In this document: piece by piece, positions 35,972 to 43,981 of the stretch
Position numbering within the stretch: position 1 is the stretch's first letter
Layout: every line of letters starts with the position of its first letter
From: Archaeoglobus sp. UBA234
GTDB lineage: Archaea; Halobacteriota; Archaeoglobi; Archaeoglobales; Archaeoglobaceae
Reading direction: 5' to 3'
Assembly (NCBI GenBank): GCA_002494625.1
Contig: DACH01000005.1
Coordinates: 62,001 to 126,000, forward strand
DNA: 64,000 bases
The notes under the pieces: model-generated
What the model was told of the DNA's origin: nothing
The model's input: the letters and a program-made list of their open reading frames with translations, nothing else
Database searches by the model: none
Position numbers and translations under genes: made by a program

Positions 35972-36001
35972 CTGTTAAGCATCTGTTAAGCATCTGTTAA
36001 G
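35972..36001. repeat. 11-bp tandem repeat at the RNase Z 3' end
   Basis: CTGTTAAGCAT occurs at 35972-35982 and 35983-35993, followed by a partial copy CTGTTAAG at 35994-36001. The period of 11 shifts frame at each unit; on the minus strand each copy carries a TAA, and the third one met is in frame and ends the RNase Z gene. Confidence 0.9.
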
Positions 36002-36904
36002 GGACACATCTACAACCATAAAGTCCTCAGCAACATCCGTATTCTCAAAGATGTCTCTCGCCTCTTCAAGCAATGGAGTAACATCCTTAGAGTATCTGGC
36101 GCTTATGTGGGTGAGAATCAGTTTTTTAACTCTCGCCCTCTTTGCAATCTCTGCAGCCTCTCTTGCAGTTGAGTGTTTTGTTTCGAGAGCCCATTCCTGC
36201 AGGTTTGAAGTGAATGAAGCATCGTGGATCAGCAAATCGGCATTTTTTGCAATTTCTACAATTTTTTCAACTGGTCTTGTATCCCCTGTGTACACAACTT
36301 TTCTCCCCTCTCTTGGAGGGCCCACAACCATGTCGGGAGTGATTTTTTTCCCGTTTATCAGTATGGATTCACCTCTAACAAGCTTTGAATAAAGTGGTCC
36401 AGGTGGTATTCCGAGTTCCTCTGCTCTGTCTCTGTTGAATTTACCGGGTCGAGGGTTCTCGATGAAAGCAAAACCGTAGCTCTCAACGATATGCTCGGTT
36501 CTGAATGCCTGAATTTTGAAATTACTGAACTCAAAAATGGCTCCATCTCTAACCTCTTCAACCTCAATTGAAAAGTCGAAATGATGGTATCCAAACATTT
36601 CGAAAAGGGTTGAGAAAAAGGCAGGTTTGGGACTGTAAACAGTTATCTTATCCTTTCTATCGTTCAGAGACATGGTTTCAAGCAGCCCGAAAATTCCAGC
36701 AAAGTGATCTGTGTGAAGGTGGGATATGAAGATGCTGTTAAGTCTCTTGAATCCTGTCTTTGCAATCATCATCTGTCTCTGAGTCCCTTCCCCACAGTCA
36801 AAAAGGATCTTTTCTCCGCTGTAATTTATCATAATAGAGGGTGGATTTCTCTCAACACTCGGGATTGTACCTGAAGTACCGAGAAAAATTACTTTCAGAA
36901 ACAT
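35975..36904 (-). CDS. rnz: Ribonuclease Z (tRNA 3' endonuclease)
   Basis: A 309-residue metallo-beta-lactamase-fold nuclease that cuts the 3' trailer from tRNA precursors. The zinc motif is SHLHTDHFAG (HxHxDH), with VYTGDTRP and LILTHISARY giving the later ligands. The exosite region is around FRTEHIVESYGFAF. Neither tRNA in this window encodes its CCA end, so this enzyme is needed for their maturation. The last residues are written by the 11-bp tandem repeat. Confidence 0.94.
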   Translation of the reverse strand: MFLKVIFLGTSGTIPSVERNPPSIMINYSGEKILFDCGEGTQRQMMIAKTGFKRLNSIFISHLHTDHFAGIFGLLETMSLNDRKDKITVYSPKPAFFSTLFEMFGYHHFDFSIEVEEVRDGAIFEFSNFKIQAFRTEHIVESYGFAFIENPRPGKFNRDRAEELGIPPGPLYSKLVRGESILINGKKITPDMVVGPPREGRKVVYTGDTRPVEKIVEIAKNADLLIHDASFTSNLQEWALETKHSTAREAAEIAKRARVKKLILTHISARYSKDVTPLLEEARDIFENTDVAEDFMVVDVSLNRCLTDA

Positions 36905-36935
36905 GATTGAGTTAAATAAAAATCAAAACAGAAAA

Positions 36936-37256
36936 TCAAGTCTCAAGAACGATCTCGATATTCACATCTTTGGGCACCTGTATTCTCATTATCTGTCTCA
37001 GAGCCCTCTCATCTGCGGCGATATCAATGAGTCTTTTGTGGATTCTCATTTCCCAGTGGTCGTATGTCTCAGAGCCCTCTCCGTCCGGGGATTTTCTTAC
37101 AGGAACTACGAGTCTTTTTGTCGGGAGAGGGACAGGACCACTCATTTCAACCCCTGTCTTCCCTGCAATCTCTTTAATCTGTGAACATATTCTATCGAGA
37201 TCAACCGGATTAAGTCCAGAGAGCCTTATCCTTGCCTTGTATCCCTTGATCGCCAT
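36936..37256 (-). CDS. rps10: 30S ribosomal protein S10 (uS10)
   Basis: A 106-residue protein with the S10 core (ARIRLSGLNPVDLDRICSQI and GPVPLPTKRLVVPVRKSPDG). It is the last gene of the RNA polymerase/elongation factor cluster, 28 bases after EF-1A, as in many euryarchaea. Confidence 0.96.
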   Translation of the reverse strand: MAIKGYKARIRLSGLNPVDLDRICSQIKEIAGKTGVEMSGPVPLPTKRLVVPVRKSPDGEGSETYDHWEMRIHKRLIDIAADERALRQIMRIQVPKDVNIEIVLET

Positions 37257-37284
37257 GTAAAACCCTCGAAAAGAAAGGAAAAAG

Positions 37285-38556
37285 TTAAACTTTTTCAGTC
37301 AGATCAAGAACCATTCCGGCAGCAACTGTCTGACCCATATCTCTGATAGCAAATCTGCCAAGCGGTGGAATCTCTTTAACCTTCTCGATGACCATTGGTC
37401 TTGTTGGTTCAAGCTTTACTATTGCAGCATCTCCGGTCTTCAGGAACTGTGGGTTCTCTTCTTTTGCCTGTCCTGTCCTTGGATCAAGCTTCTTCTGAAG
37501 TTCTACGAATCTGCAGGCAACCTGTGCTGTGTGTGCATGCACAACAGGAGTATAGCCAACTGTAATTGCTGTTGGATGCTGAAGAACAACAATCTGTGCT
37601 GTGAAATCCCTGACAACTGTTGGTGGGGTGTCTGGATGACCGCATACATCTCCTCTTCTGATATCGTTCTTGCTTACACCTCTGACATTGAAACCGATGT
37701 TATCTCCAGGATAAGCTTCTGGAATTGCTTCATGGTGCATTTCAATACTCTTGACCTCACCGCTTACCGCTGCTGGCTGGAATATTACCTTGTCTCCGGT
37801 CTTGAGCACACCTGTCTCAACTCTTCCAACAGGAACGGTTCCAACACCGCTGATTGAGTAAACATCCTGAATCGGGATTCTCAGTGGTTTATCTACGGGT
37901 TTCTCCGGTGCTTTGAGCTGGTCAAAAGCTTCAAAGATTGTTATTCCTTTATACCATGGTGTCCTCTCAGAGCGCTTAATGACATTGTCTCCATTGTAAG
38001 CTGAAGTTGGGATCATTGGAACTTCATCTGGTTTGTAACCGACCATTCTTATGAGCTTGGATACTTCTTCCTTAACCTCATTGTATCTCTTCTCGTCGTA
38101 GTCTACTTTATCCATCTTGTTGATTGCGACAACAAGCTGATTTATCCCGAGAGTCCTTGCGAGGAATACATGCTCCTTAGTCTGAGCCTGAACACCATCG
38201 TTTGCATCTACAACAAGGATCGCGGCATCTGCCTGTGAGGCACCAGTTATCATGTTCTTGATAAAGTCTCTGTGTCCGGGGCAATCAACTATTGTGATGT
38301 AGTACTTACTCGTCTCGAATTTTCTGTGGGCAACATCGATTGTTATACCTCTCTCCCTCTCTTCCTTGAGCTTGTCCATGACCCAAGCGAACTCGAATGT
38401 AGCCTTACCCTTCTCCTGTGCCTCTTTCCTGTACTTCTCTATAATGTGCTCCGGAATCTCTCCAGCTTCATAGAGCATCCTACCGATCAGTGTGCTCTTT
38501 CCGTGGTCAACATGCCCGATCATGGCAACATTAATGTGCTCCTTCTCCTTAGCCAT
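37285..38556 (-). CDS. tuf: Translation elongation factor EF-1A
   Basis: A 423-residue GTPase that delivers aminoacyl-tRNA to the ribosome. G1 GHVDHGKST, G3 DCPGHRDF and G4 NKMD are in place, then domains 2 and 3. It has its own TATA box (38622-38634) and a strong GGGAGGATT site 7 bases before the ATG, so it can be made independently of the upstream EF-2 gene, from which it is separated by 230 AT-rich bases. Confidence 0.97.
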   Translation of the reverse strand: MAKEKEHINVAMIGHVDHGKSTLIGRMLYEAGEIPEHIIEKYRKEAQEKGKATFEFAWVMDKLKEERERGITIDVAHRKFETSKYYITIVDCPGHRDFIKNMITGASQADAAILVVDANDGVQAQTKEHVFLARTLGINQLVVAINKMDKVDYDEKRYNEVKEEVSKLIRMVGYKPDEVPMIPTSAYNGDNVIKRSERTPWYKGITIFEAFDQLKAPEKPVDKPLRIPIQDVYSISGVGTVPVGRVETGVLKTGDKVIFQPAAVSGEVKSIEMHHEAIPEAYPGDNIGFNVRGVSKNDIRRGDVCGHPDTPPTVVRDFTAQIVVLQHPTAITVGYTPVVHAHTAQVACRFVELQKKLDPRTGQAKEENPQFLKTGDAAIVKLEPTRPMVIEKVKEIPPLGRFAIRDMGQTVAAGMVLDLTEKV

Positions 38557-38621
38557 AATACCAATCCTCCCATAATTACTTTATTACCCTTTATTTCTTT
38601 TCCATTCGCCTTTGATAATAG

Positions 38622-38634
38622 GGTATATAAAACT
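38622..38634 (-). promoter_or_regulatory. TATA box of the EF-1A gene
   Basis: On the minus strand AGTTTTATATACC is a strong box A. It predicts a transcript start near 38600 and a leader of about 45 bases holding the GGGAGGATT ribosome site (38563-38571). Confidence 0.6.
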
Positions 38635-38786
38635 TTCACTGAATTTAATCTCCCTTCCTGTCAGGCTGAGACGCATGTAAATATCCGGATAAAATCTGAA
38701 CTTCCCCATGATTTAACCGATTATCTCAAATTAATGTATTTAAATAAAAAAGTTTGATTTAAATTAAAATATTAAATTGGGTTTAA

Positions 38787-40973
38787 TCAACCTACAAAGT
38801 CCTCAGGTTTGGGTATTTCAAGTTTGAGCCCCTTTCTCTTTCTGACTTCCATTATAAAGTCTTCAAGCATTCCTCCCGGTACAAGCTCAAATCCTGAAAC
38901 CTCAGTGCTCCAGATTGCCTTTCCTGCTGTGGCTGATCGGATATCTCCAGCAAATCCGAACATTTCTTTAACCGGAGCTTTTGCAATTACTGTGACCATG
39001 TCTCCTTCAGTGTTCATTTCGAGTATCTGACCTCTTCTTCCCTGGATCTCTCTTGAAACACTTCCGAGCATGTCTTGTGGGACTGAGATGAAAACTTTCT
39101 GATAGGGCTCAAGCAGTGTCGGATTTGCCTGAAGCATTGCGGCAAATATAGCAGATCTCACAGCTGGTATAACCTGAGCGGGACCTCTATGTACAGCATC
39201 CTCATGGAGTTTACAATCAACAAGCTTGACCTTCAGCCCCATAACCGGCTCTCTTGCGAGAGGACCAGCCCTCATTGCCTCCCTGAACCCCTCGAGAATG
39301 AGTTCCATTGTCTCATTCAGATATTGAATACCTTTTGTGACATCCGTGAATATGTTACCTTCATAGTACTCTTGGACTCCTGCAGCCTCCTCCTTTGTTA
39401 GCCCTGCCTCTTCGAGAATCCTTCTTCTCTCCTTCTTGTCCATTTTCATATCCACTTCGCCTTCTTTGAATGCCTTGATCACTTTCTCTGGCAATGGCTC
39501 AACGACGATGTAGAACCTGTTGTGCTTGTTGGGGCTTTTACCCTCAACAGAAGGTGAAACCGAAGTTACTGTCTCTCTGAAAACGACTATTGGTGGAGAT
39601 GTCACAACTTCGAGGTTTCTTTCCCTTCTTATCTTCTCAACGGTAACTTCAAGGTGAAGCTCACCCATGCCGCTGAGCAGATGCTCCCCAGTCTCCTCAT
39701 TCAATGTCACCTGGAGTGTTGGGTCCTCTTTGGCAATCATTCGCAAAACCTCAATCAGCTTTGGTAGATCTCTCGGGTTTTTAGCCTCAATAGCCATTGT
39801 GACAACAGGCTCACTCACATGTTTTATTGCCTCAAAGGGGATGAAGCTCTCCAGATTTGTACATGTTGAACCGGCTATTGCATCCTTCAGTCCAACAACC
39901 GCAACTATGTTGCCTGCAGGAATCTCCGGCACATCGACTCTCCTTGGTCCCATGAACAGTCCAACATTCTGGATTCTGTTCTTTGTTTTTCTATCGACTA
40001 TGTTGAGCTCGATTCCACCTTTTATCGTTCCACTGAATAGTCTGCCAACGGCAATCTCTCCAGCATGGGGATCAGCCACTATCTTTGTGATCATCAGAGC
40101 TATTGGTCCTTTTGGATCACATTTGATCATTGCCTGACCTTCTGGACTGTTCATATCTCCTCTCCAGATAACCTTGATTCTCTCCTCCTGTGCCTCTAAG
40201 GGGTTGGGTAAATGCCGGATAACCATGTCAAGAACAACCCTGTGAAGGGGAGATCTCTTTGAAAGCTCATCAACTTTATCGTTCCTTATCATTTCTGTAA
40301 CTTCTTTGAAGCCCACTCCAGTCTCCTTCATTGATGGCACACTGACAGCCCACTTGTATAGAGCAGAGCCAAAGGCAACACTTCCTTCAGTCACCTCAAG
40401 TTTCCATTCCTTGTACCTCTCGGGTCTCATAGCTTTGATGAGCTTGTTAACTTCATTGATTACCTTGATGAGCCTGTTCTGCATTTCTTCTGCACTCAGC
40501 TCAAGCTCTCTTATGAGCCTGTCAACCTTGTTGACGAAAAGAACAGGCTTGACATTCTCTCTCAAAGCCTGTCTGAGGACGGTCTCTGTCTGAGGCATGA
40601 CTCCTTCAACAGCATCTATTACAACAATTGCACCATCTACAGCCCTCATTGCTCTTGTAACATCTCCTCCAAAGTCAACATGCCCTGGTGTATCGATCAG
40701 GTTGATCAGGTAATCCTCACCTTGGTACTCGTGTACCATGGATACATTGGCTGCGTTTATCGTGATACCTCTTTCCTGCTCCTGAGAATCAAAGTCGAGG
40801 TAAAGCTGTTTTCCAGCAAGCTCCTCACTTATCATACCTGCTCCTGCAAGCAAGTTATCACTCAGCGTAGTCTTCCCATGATCTATGTGAGCTACAATTC
40901 CCATGTTTCTGATTTTCTCTGGCTTGTGCATGAGCTCTGTAATTTTATCAATCATTTTCTTGGCTCTTGTCAT
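38787..40973 (-). CDS. fusA: Translation elongation factor EF-2
   Basis: A 728-residue translocation GTPase. G1 is AHIDHGKTT, G3 DTPGHVDF, G4 NKVD. Near the C-terminus HEDAVHRGPAQVIP contains the His that is converted to diphthamide. Typical archaeal length. It follows rps7 by 37 bases in the cluster. Confidence 0.97.
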   Translation of the reverse strand: MTRAKKMIDKITELMHKPEKIRNMGIVAHIDHGKTTLSDNLLAGAGMISEELAGKQLYLDFDSQEQERGITINAANVSMVHEYQGEDYLINLIDTPGHVDFGGDVTRAMRAVDGAIVVIDAVEGVMPQTETVLRQALRENVKPVLFVNKVDRLIRELELSAEEMQNRLIKVINEVNKLIKAMRPERYKEWKLEVTEGSVAFGSALYKWAVSVPSMKETGVGFKEVTEMIRNDKVDELSKRSPLHRVVLDMVIRHLPNPLEAQEERIKVIWRGDMNSPEGQAMIKCDPKGPIALMITKIVADPHAGEIAVGRLFSGTIKGGIELNIVDRKTKNRIQNVGLFMGPRRVDVPEIPAGNIVAVVGLKDAIAGSTCTNLESFIPFEAIKHVSEPVVTMAIEAKNPRDLPKLIEVLRMIAKEDPTLQVTLNEETGEHLLSGMGELHLEVTVEKIRRERNLEVVTSPPIVVFRETVTSVSPSVEGKSPNKHNRFYIVVEPLPEKVIKAFKEGEVDMKMDKKERRRILEEAGLTKEEAAGVQEYYEGNIFTDVTKGIQYLNETMELILEGFREAMRAGPLAREPVMGLKVKLVDCKLHEDAVHRGPAQVIPAVRSAIFAAMLQANPTLLEPYQKVFISVPQDMLGSVSREIQGRRGQILEMNTEGDMVTVIAKAPVKEMFGFAGDIRSATAGKAIWSTEVSGFELVPGGMLEDFIMEVRKRKGLKLEIPKPEDFVG

Positions 40974-41010
40974 AACACATCACATCCTCTGATTTTCAGT
41001 TTTTTTGAAG

Positions 41011-41595
41011 CTATCTTGCACTCTTTGCAACTCTCTCAATTTCTTCCTTCCTCGCCACAGCAAAACTCTTGCTATCGTTATTTGCTGCAGCTATAATCTC
41101 ATCAGCTAAACAAGCCTCAATACTTTTTTTCGATTTGAAACTTGCTCTTCTTGCCCCTTCAGCAATATTTCTCAGAGCAATATCAAGCCTTCTCAGGCTT
41201 GAAGAATCGACTGATTTTGGAACAGCAATTCCACCGTATTTTAACCTTACAATTTCTTCCCTTGGTCCTGCATTGATGAGAGCATCAACCAGAACCTGAA
41301 GGGGATTCTTCTTTGTTTTTTTCTCAATAATTTCAAAGGCGCCTTTTACTATGTTGTAGGCAAGAATCTTTTTGCCTGTGTTGTGCTCCTTTCTCATGAC
41401 CTTGTTGATGAGTCTCTCCACAATGAAGACCTTTCTCTTTCCAAAGGGAAACTTGGAGTGTCTTCCGTGGGTGTGATACACATAGGTTGGCTTCAGTGAT
41501 ATATAGTTTTTAAGTGCTGGATCTGCAATCTCAACCTCATCAGGGTTGTATTTTCCAAACACCAGTAGTTCCTCTTCTGTAAATCCGTATGCCAT
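41011..41595 (-). CDS. rps7: 30S ribosomal protein S7 (uS7)
   Basis: A 194-residue archaeal S7 which nucleates assembly of the 30S head. Conserved stretches are GKKILAYNIVKGAFEIIEKK and NPLQVLVDALINAGPREE, and SLRRLDIALRNIAEGAR. It sits between rps12 and EF-2, the usual str-operon order. Confidence 0.96.
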   Translation of the reverse strand: MAYGFTEEELLVFGKYNPDEVEIADPALKNYISLKPTYVYHTHGRHSKFPFGKRKVFIVERLINKVMRKEHNTGKKILAYNIVKGAFEIIEKKTKKNPLQVLVDALINAGPREEIVRLKYGGIAVPKSVDSSSLRRLDIALRNIAEGARRASFKSKKSIEACLADEIIAAANNDSKSFAVARKEEIERVAKSAR

Positions 41596-41606
41596 TGTTT
41601 CACCTC

Positions 41607-42035
41607 TTATCTCAAAGGCTTCTCCTTTCTACCTTTCCAGAGTTCTTTCAGGGAGACATTGTTTACCTTTATAACCTTGTATCTGATCCCGGGGATATCT
41701 CCCATGCTCCTTCCCATTCTTCCTCCGATTTTCTCCACGATCACTTCATCGTGTTCGTCAATGAAGTTAATTGAACCGTCTCCCGGTGTAAAAGCGGAAA
41801 CCTGCTTTCCGTTTTTGATGAGCTGAACTCTCACTGCTTTCCTTATACCTGAGTTTGGCTGTCTCGCCTCCACTCCAAGTTTCTCAAGCACTATACCTCT
41901 TGCCATCGGTGCACCTTCAAGCGGGTCTGATTTTACATTCAATCTGAGGACTCTCCTTACATATCTCTTATCGCTCCATCTGAACTTTTTTTTCTGCTCA
42001 ATCAGCTTTCTTCCGGCGAACAATCCTTTACCCAT
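41607..42035 (-). CDS. rps12: 30S ribosomal protein S12 (uS12)
   Basis: A 142-residue decoding-site protein. GVEARQPNSGIRKAVRVQLI and VSAFTPGDGS are the universal S12 motifs. Its stop is 11 bases before rps7. Confidence 0.97.
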   Translation of the reverse strand: MGKGLFAGRKLIEQKKKFRWSDKRYVRRVLRLNVKSDPLEGAPMARGIVLEKLGVEARQPNSGIRKAVRVQLIKNGKQVSAFTPGDGSINFIDEHDEVIVEKIGGRMGRSMGDIPGIRYKVIKVNNVSLKELWKGRKEKPLR

Positions 42036-42047
42036 ATTATCACCCTG

Positions 42048-42467
42048 TTACTTCACGATTATGCTTTCAATATCGTGATGCCTTTTAGCCAGCTCTTTGG
42101 CTTTGTTTATGTTTTTGCCGCCTTTTCCAATCACCAGCCCCTTTAGCTGGGGATTTACATTTACTATGGCGTACTTCTTACCATCCTTCTCTTGTAGCTT
42201 TACGGTGATATTAATGGGTTTAAAAATGTTTACTATGAATTCCACAGGGTCATCGGAATACTCAACCACCTCAATCTTCTTTCCTATGATCTCTCTCGTT
42301 CTTTCTATGTTAATTCCACCCTTTCCAATTGCTGTGCCCATATCTCCTTTTTTCACAACAAAAACAACTTTATCTTCCTGTACCAAACAGTCCTTAACAC
42401 TTGCTCCTGTTATGCTCTCAAAAAGGGTTAGAAATCTTATGCTTTCCGAAGAGAGTTTGACTCCCAT
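42048..42467 (-). CDS. nusA: NusA-like transcription factor (KH domains)
   Basis: A 139-residue protein of two KH domains with GKGGINIERTREIIG and GLVIGKGGKNINKAKELA as the nucleic-acid-binding GxxG loops. Archaeal NusA lacks the N-terminal polymerase-binding and S1 domains of the bacterial protein. It lies between rpl30e and rps12, the standard archaeal place. Confidence 0.94.
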   Translation of the reverse strand: MGVKLSSESIRFLTLFESITGASVKDCLVQEDKVVFVVKKGDMGTAIGKGGINIERTREIIGKKIEVVEYSDDPVEFIVNIFKPINITVKLQEKDGKKYAIVNVNPQLKGLVIGKGGKNINKAKELAKRHHDIESIIVK

Positions 42468-42517
42468 ACTATCATCCTCTCAAAAATGTTCAAGCTCACT
42501 GGCAATCTCACAGTAAA

Positions 42518-42811
42518 TTAAATAGCGTTGAGAATCTCTGATTCTCCTGGATCCACTATTGTGAGCATTGAAACTCCATAGGGCTTTCCACATGTTGCTC
42601 CTAAGTCCATGTTTGTCCCTCTGTAGGTTATAACCGGCACCTCATACTTTTTGAGCTCTTCAACAAACTCCTCAGGGCAGTTAGTAGCCATTATTACGAG
42701 CTTTGCATTTCCCTCTTTTGCAGCTTTTATTGTTCTTTTTGCACCGAGATAAACTTTTCCGGTGTTTAGAGCTTTTCTCAATGCTTTTTCAACATCGATC
42801 TTCATTTTCAT
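42518..42811 (-). CDS. rpl30e: 50S ribosomal protein L30e (eL30)
   Basis: A 97-residue L7Ae/L30e-fold protein (GKVYLGAKRTIKAAKEGNAK, LVIMATNCP, GTNMDLGATCGKPYGVSML). It lies between RNA polymerase subunit A'' and NusA, a fixed archaeal arrangement. Confidence 0.96.
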   Translation of the reverse strand: MKMKIDVEKALRKALNTGKVYLGAKRTIKAAKEGNAKLVIMATNCPEEFVEELKKYEVPVITYRGTNMDLGATCGKPYGVSMLTIVDPGESEILNAI

Positions 42812-42820
42812 CCCTCCAGC

Positions 42821-43960
42821 TTACTTTTTGCTTCCGATTTTCGAAATCAGCTCAACATCTCCTGTCCCGAGTTTTATCGGCTGTCCAACAATTATATTTT
42901 CGGTAATTCCACTTAATCTATCCACATCTCCTCTAACGGCAGCATCCAGCAGATTATTGACTGTCATCTCGAATGCTGCCCTTGCCAGTATGCTCTGCTT
43001 TTCTCCAGCCACACCGTGTCTTCCAATCTGTCTGAGTTCGCCACCCGAGGTCATTGCATCTGCGACAAGCATTATATGCCTGTCATCGACCTCGAGACCC
43101 TGTTCCTCGAGGGTGGACTTAGCTTCTCTTATTATGGCATTTCTTGCAGCTTCTATACCCAGAACCTCATATATCTCATATATATTGTTTGTTATGGTTC
43201 TGGTGAAGTCAACACCCTTCATTTTCATTACCTTCTTCAAATTTGAACCCTCTGTGTAGAGGATGTATTCATCCTCTTCCTTTCTTATTATCACTCTTCT
43301 TATCTCCTTGATCCCCATTATAACCATTTTTCTCAACTTCTCGTAGGTTGAGAGAAGGGTCTTGTATGATGGCTCCTTTATTTGGATTATTATCTCCATC
43401 TTCTCCTCGTCCTCAAGAACAGACTCCTTTAACCCCTTCTCTATTTTCTTCTTAACCTCTTCAAAGCTTATCTGCTTTCTCTCCATTGCAACTCTGTCAA
43501 GCTTTATAATAATCTGCATGTTCCTTATATCAGTCACAACTTCTGCAATGTCGAGGATGTATGTGGCTTCAATCCTGTTGGCAACCTCTCTTGCCTTTTC
43601 CCTGTCTTTTGCGTAATCTTCAGCGAGTCTGATGGTCATCATAGGTGTAGAAGGATTTTTTCTGACATCCATTATCTCTATGAGTCTTGGAAGACCGAGA
43701 GTAACATCTATTTCGGCAACACCAGCATAATGGAAGGTTCTCATCGTCATCTGGGTTCCCGGTTCACCTATGGACTGGGCAGCTACAATTCCTGCAGGCT
43801 CTCCGGGTTCAATGAGGTTTTGCAGATAAGCCTGAAAGCATCTTTCAACTATTTTTCTCGCCTGAGTTTTTTTCACATTGAATTTTTCAAGTTCGGAATT
43901 TATCTCCTCTTTTACCTTCTGGGGGAAGGGATATTTGTTGAGAATATCTGCGTACTTCAT
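42821..43960 (-). CDS. rpoA2: RNA polymerase subunit A'' (Rpo1C)
   Basis: A 379-residue C-terminal part of the largest RNA polymerase subunit, with VAAQSIGEPGTQMTMRTFHYAG (shown here in part: the AQSIGEPGTQMTMRTFH core of the trigger-loop region). Split of the A subunit is universal in archaea. Its start is 21 bases after the A' stop. Confidence 0.97.
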   Translation of the reverse strand: MKYADILNKYPFPQKVKEEINSELEKFNVKKTQARKIVERCFQAYLQNLIEPGEPAGIVAAQSIGEPGTQMTMRTFHYAGVAEIDVTLGLPRLIEIMDVRKNPSTPMMTIRLAEDYAKDREKAREVANRIEATYILDIAEVVTDIRNMQIIIKLDRVAMERKQISFEEVKKKIEKGLKESVLEDEEKMEIIIQIKEPSYKTLLSTYEKLRKMVIMGIKEIRRVIIRKEEDEYILYTEGSNLKKVMKMKGVDFTRTITNNIYEIYEVLGIEAARNAIIREAKSTLEEQGLEVDDRHIMLVADAMTSGGELRQIGRHGVAGEKQSILARAAFEMTVNNLLDAAVRGDVDRLSGITENIIVGQPIKLGTGDVELISKIGSKK

Positions 43961-43981
43961 TGTATCACCTCTACTTCTCTT

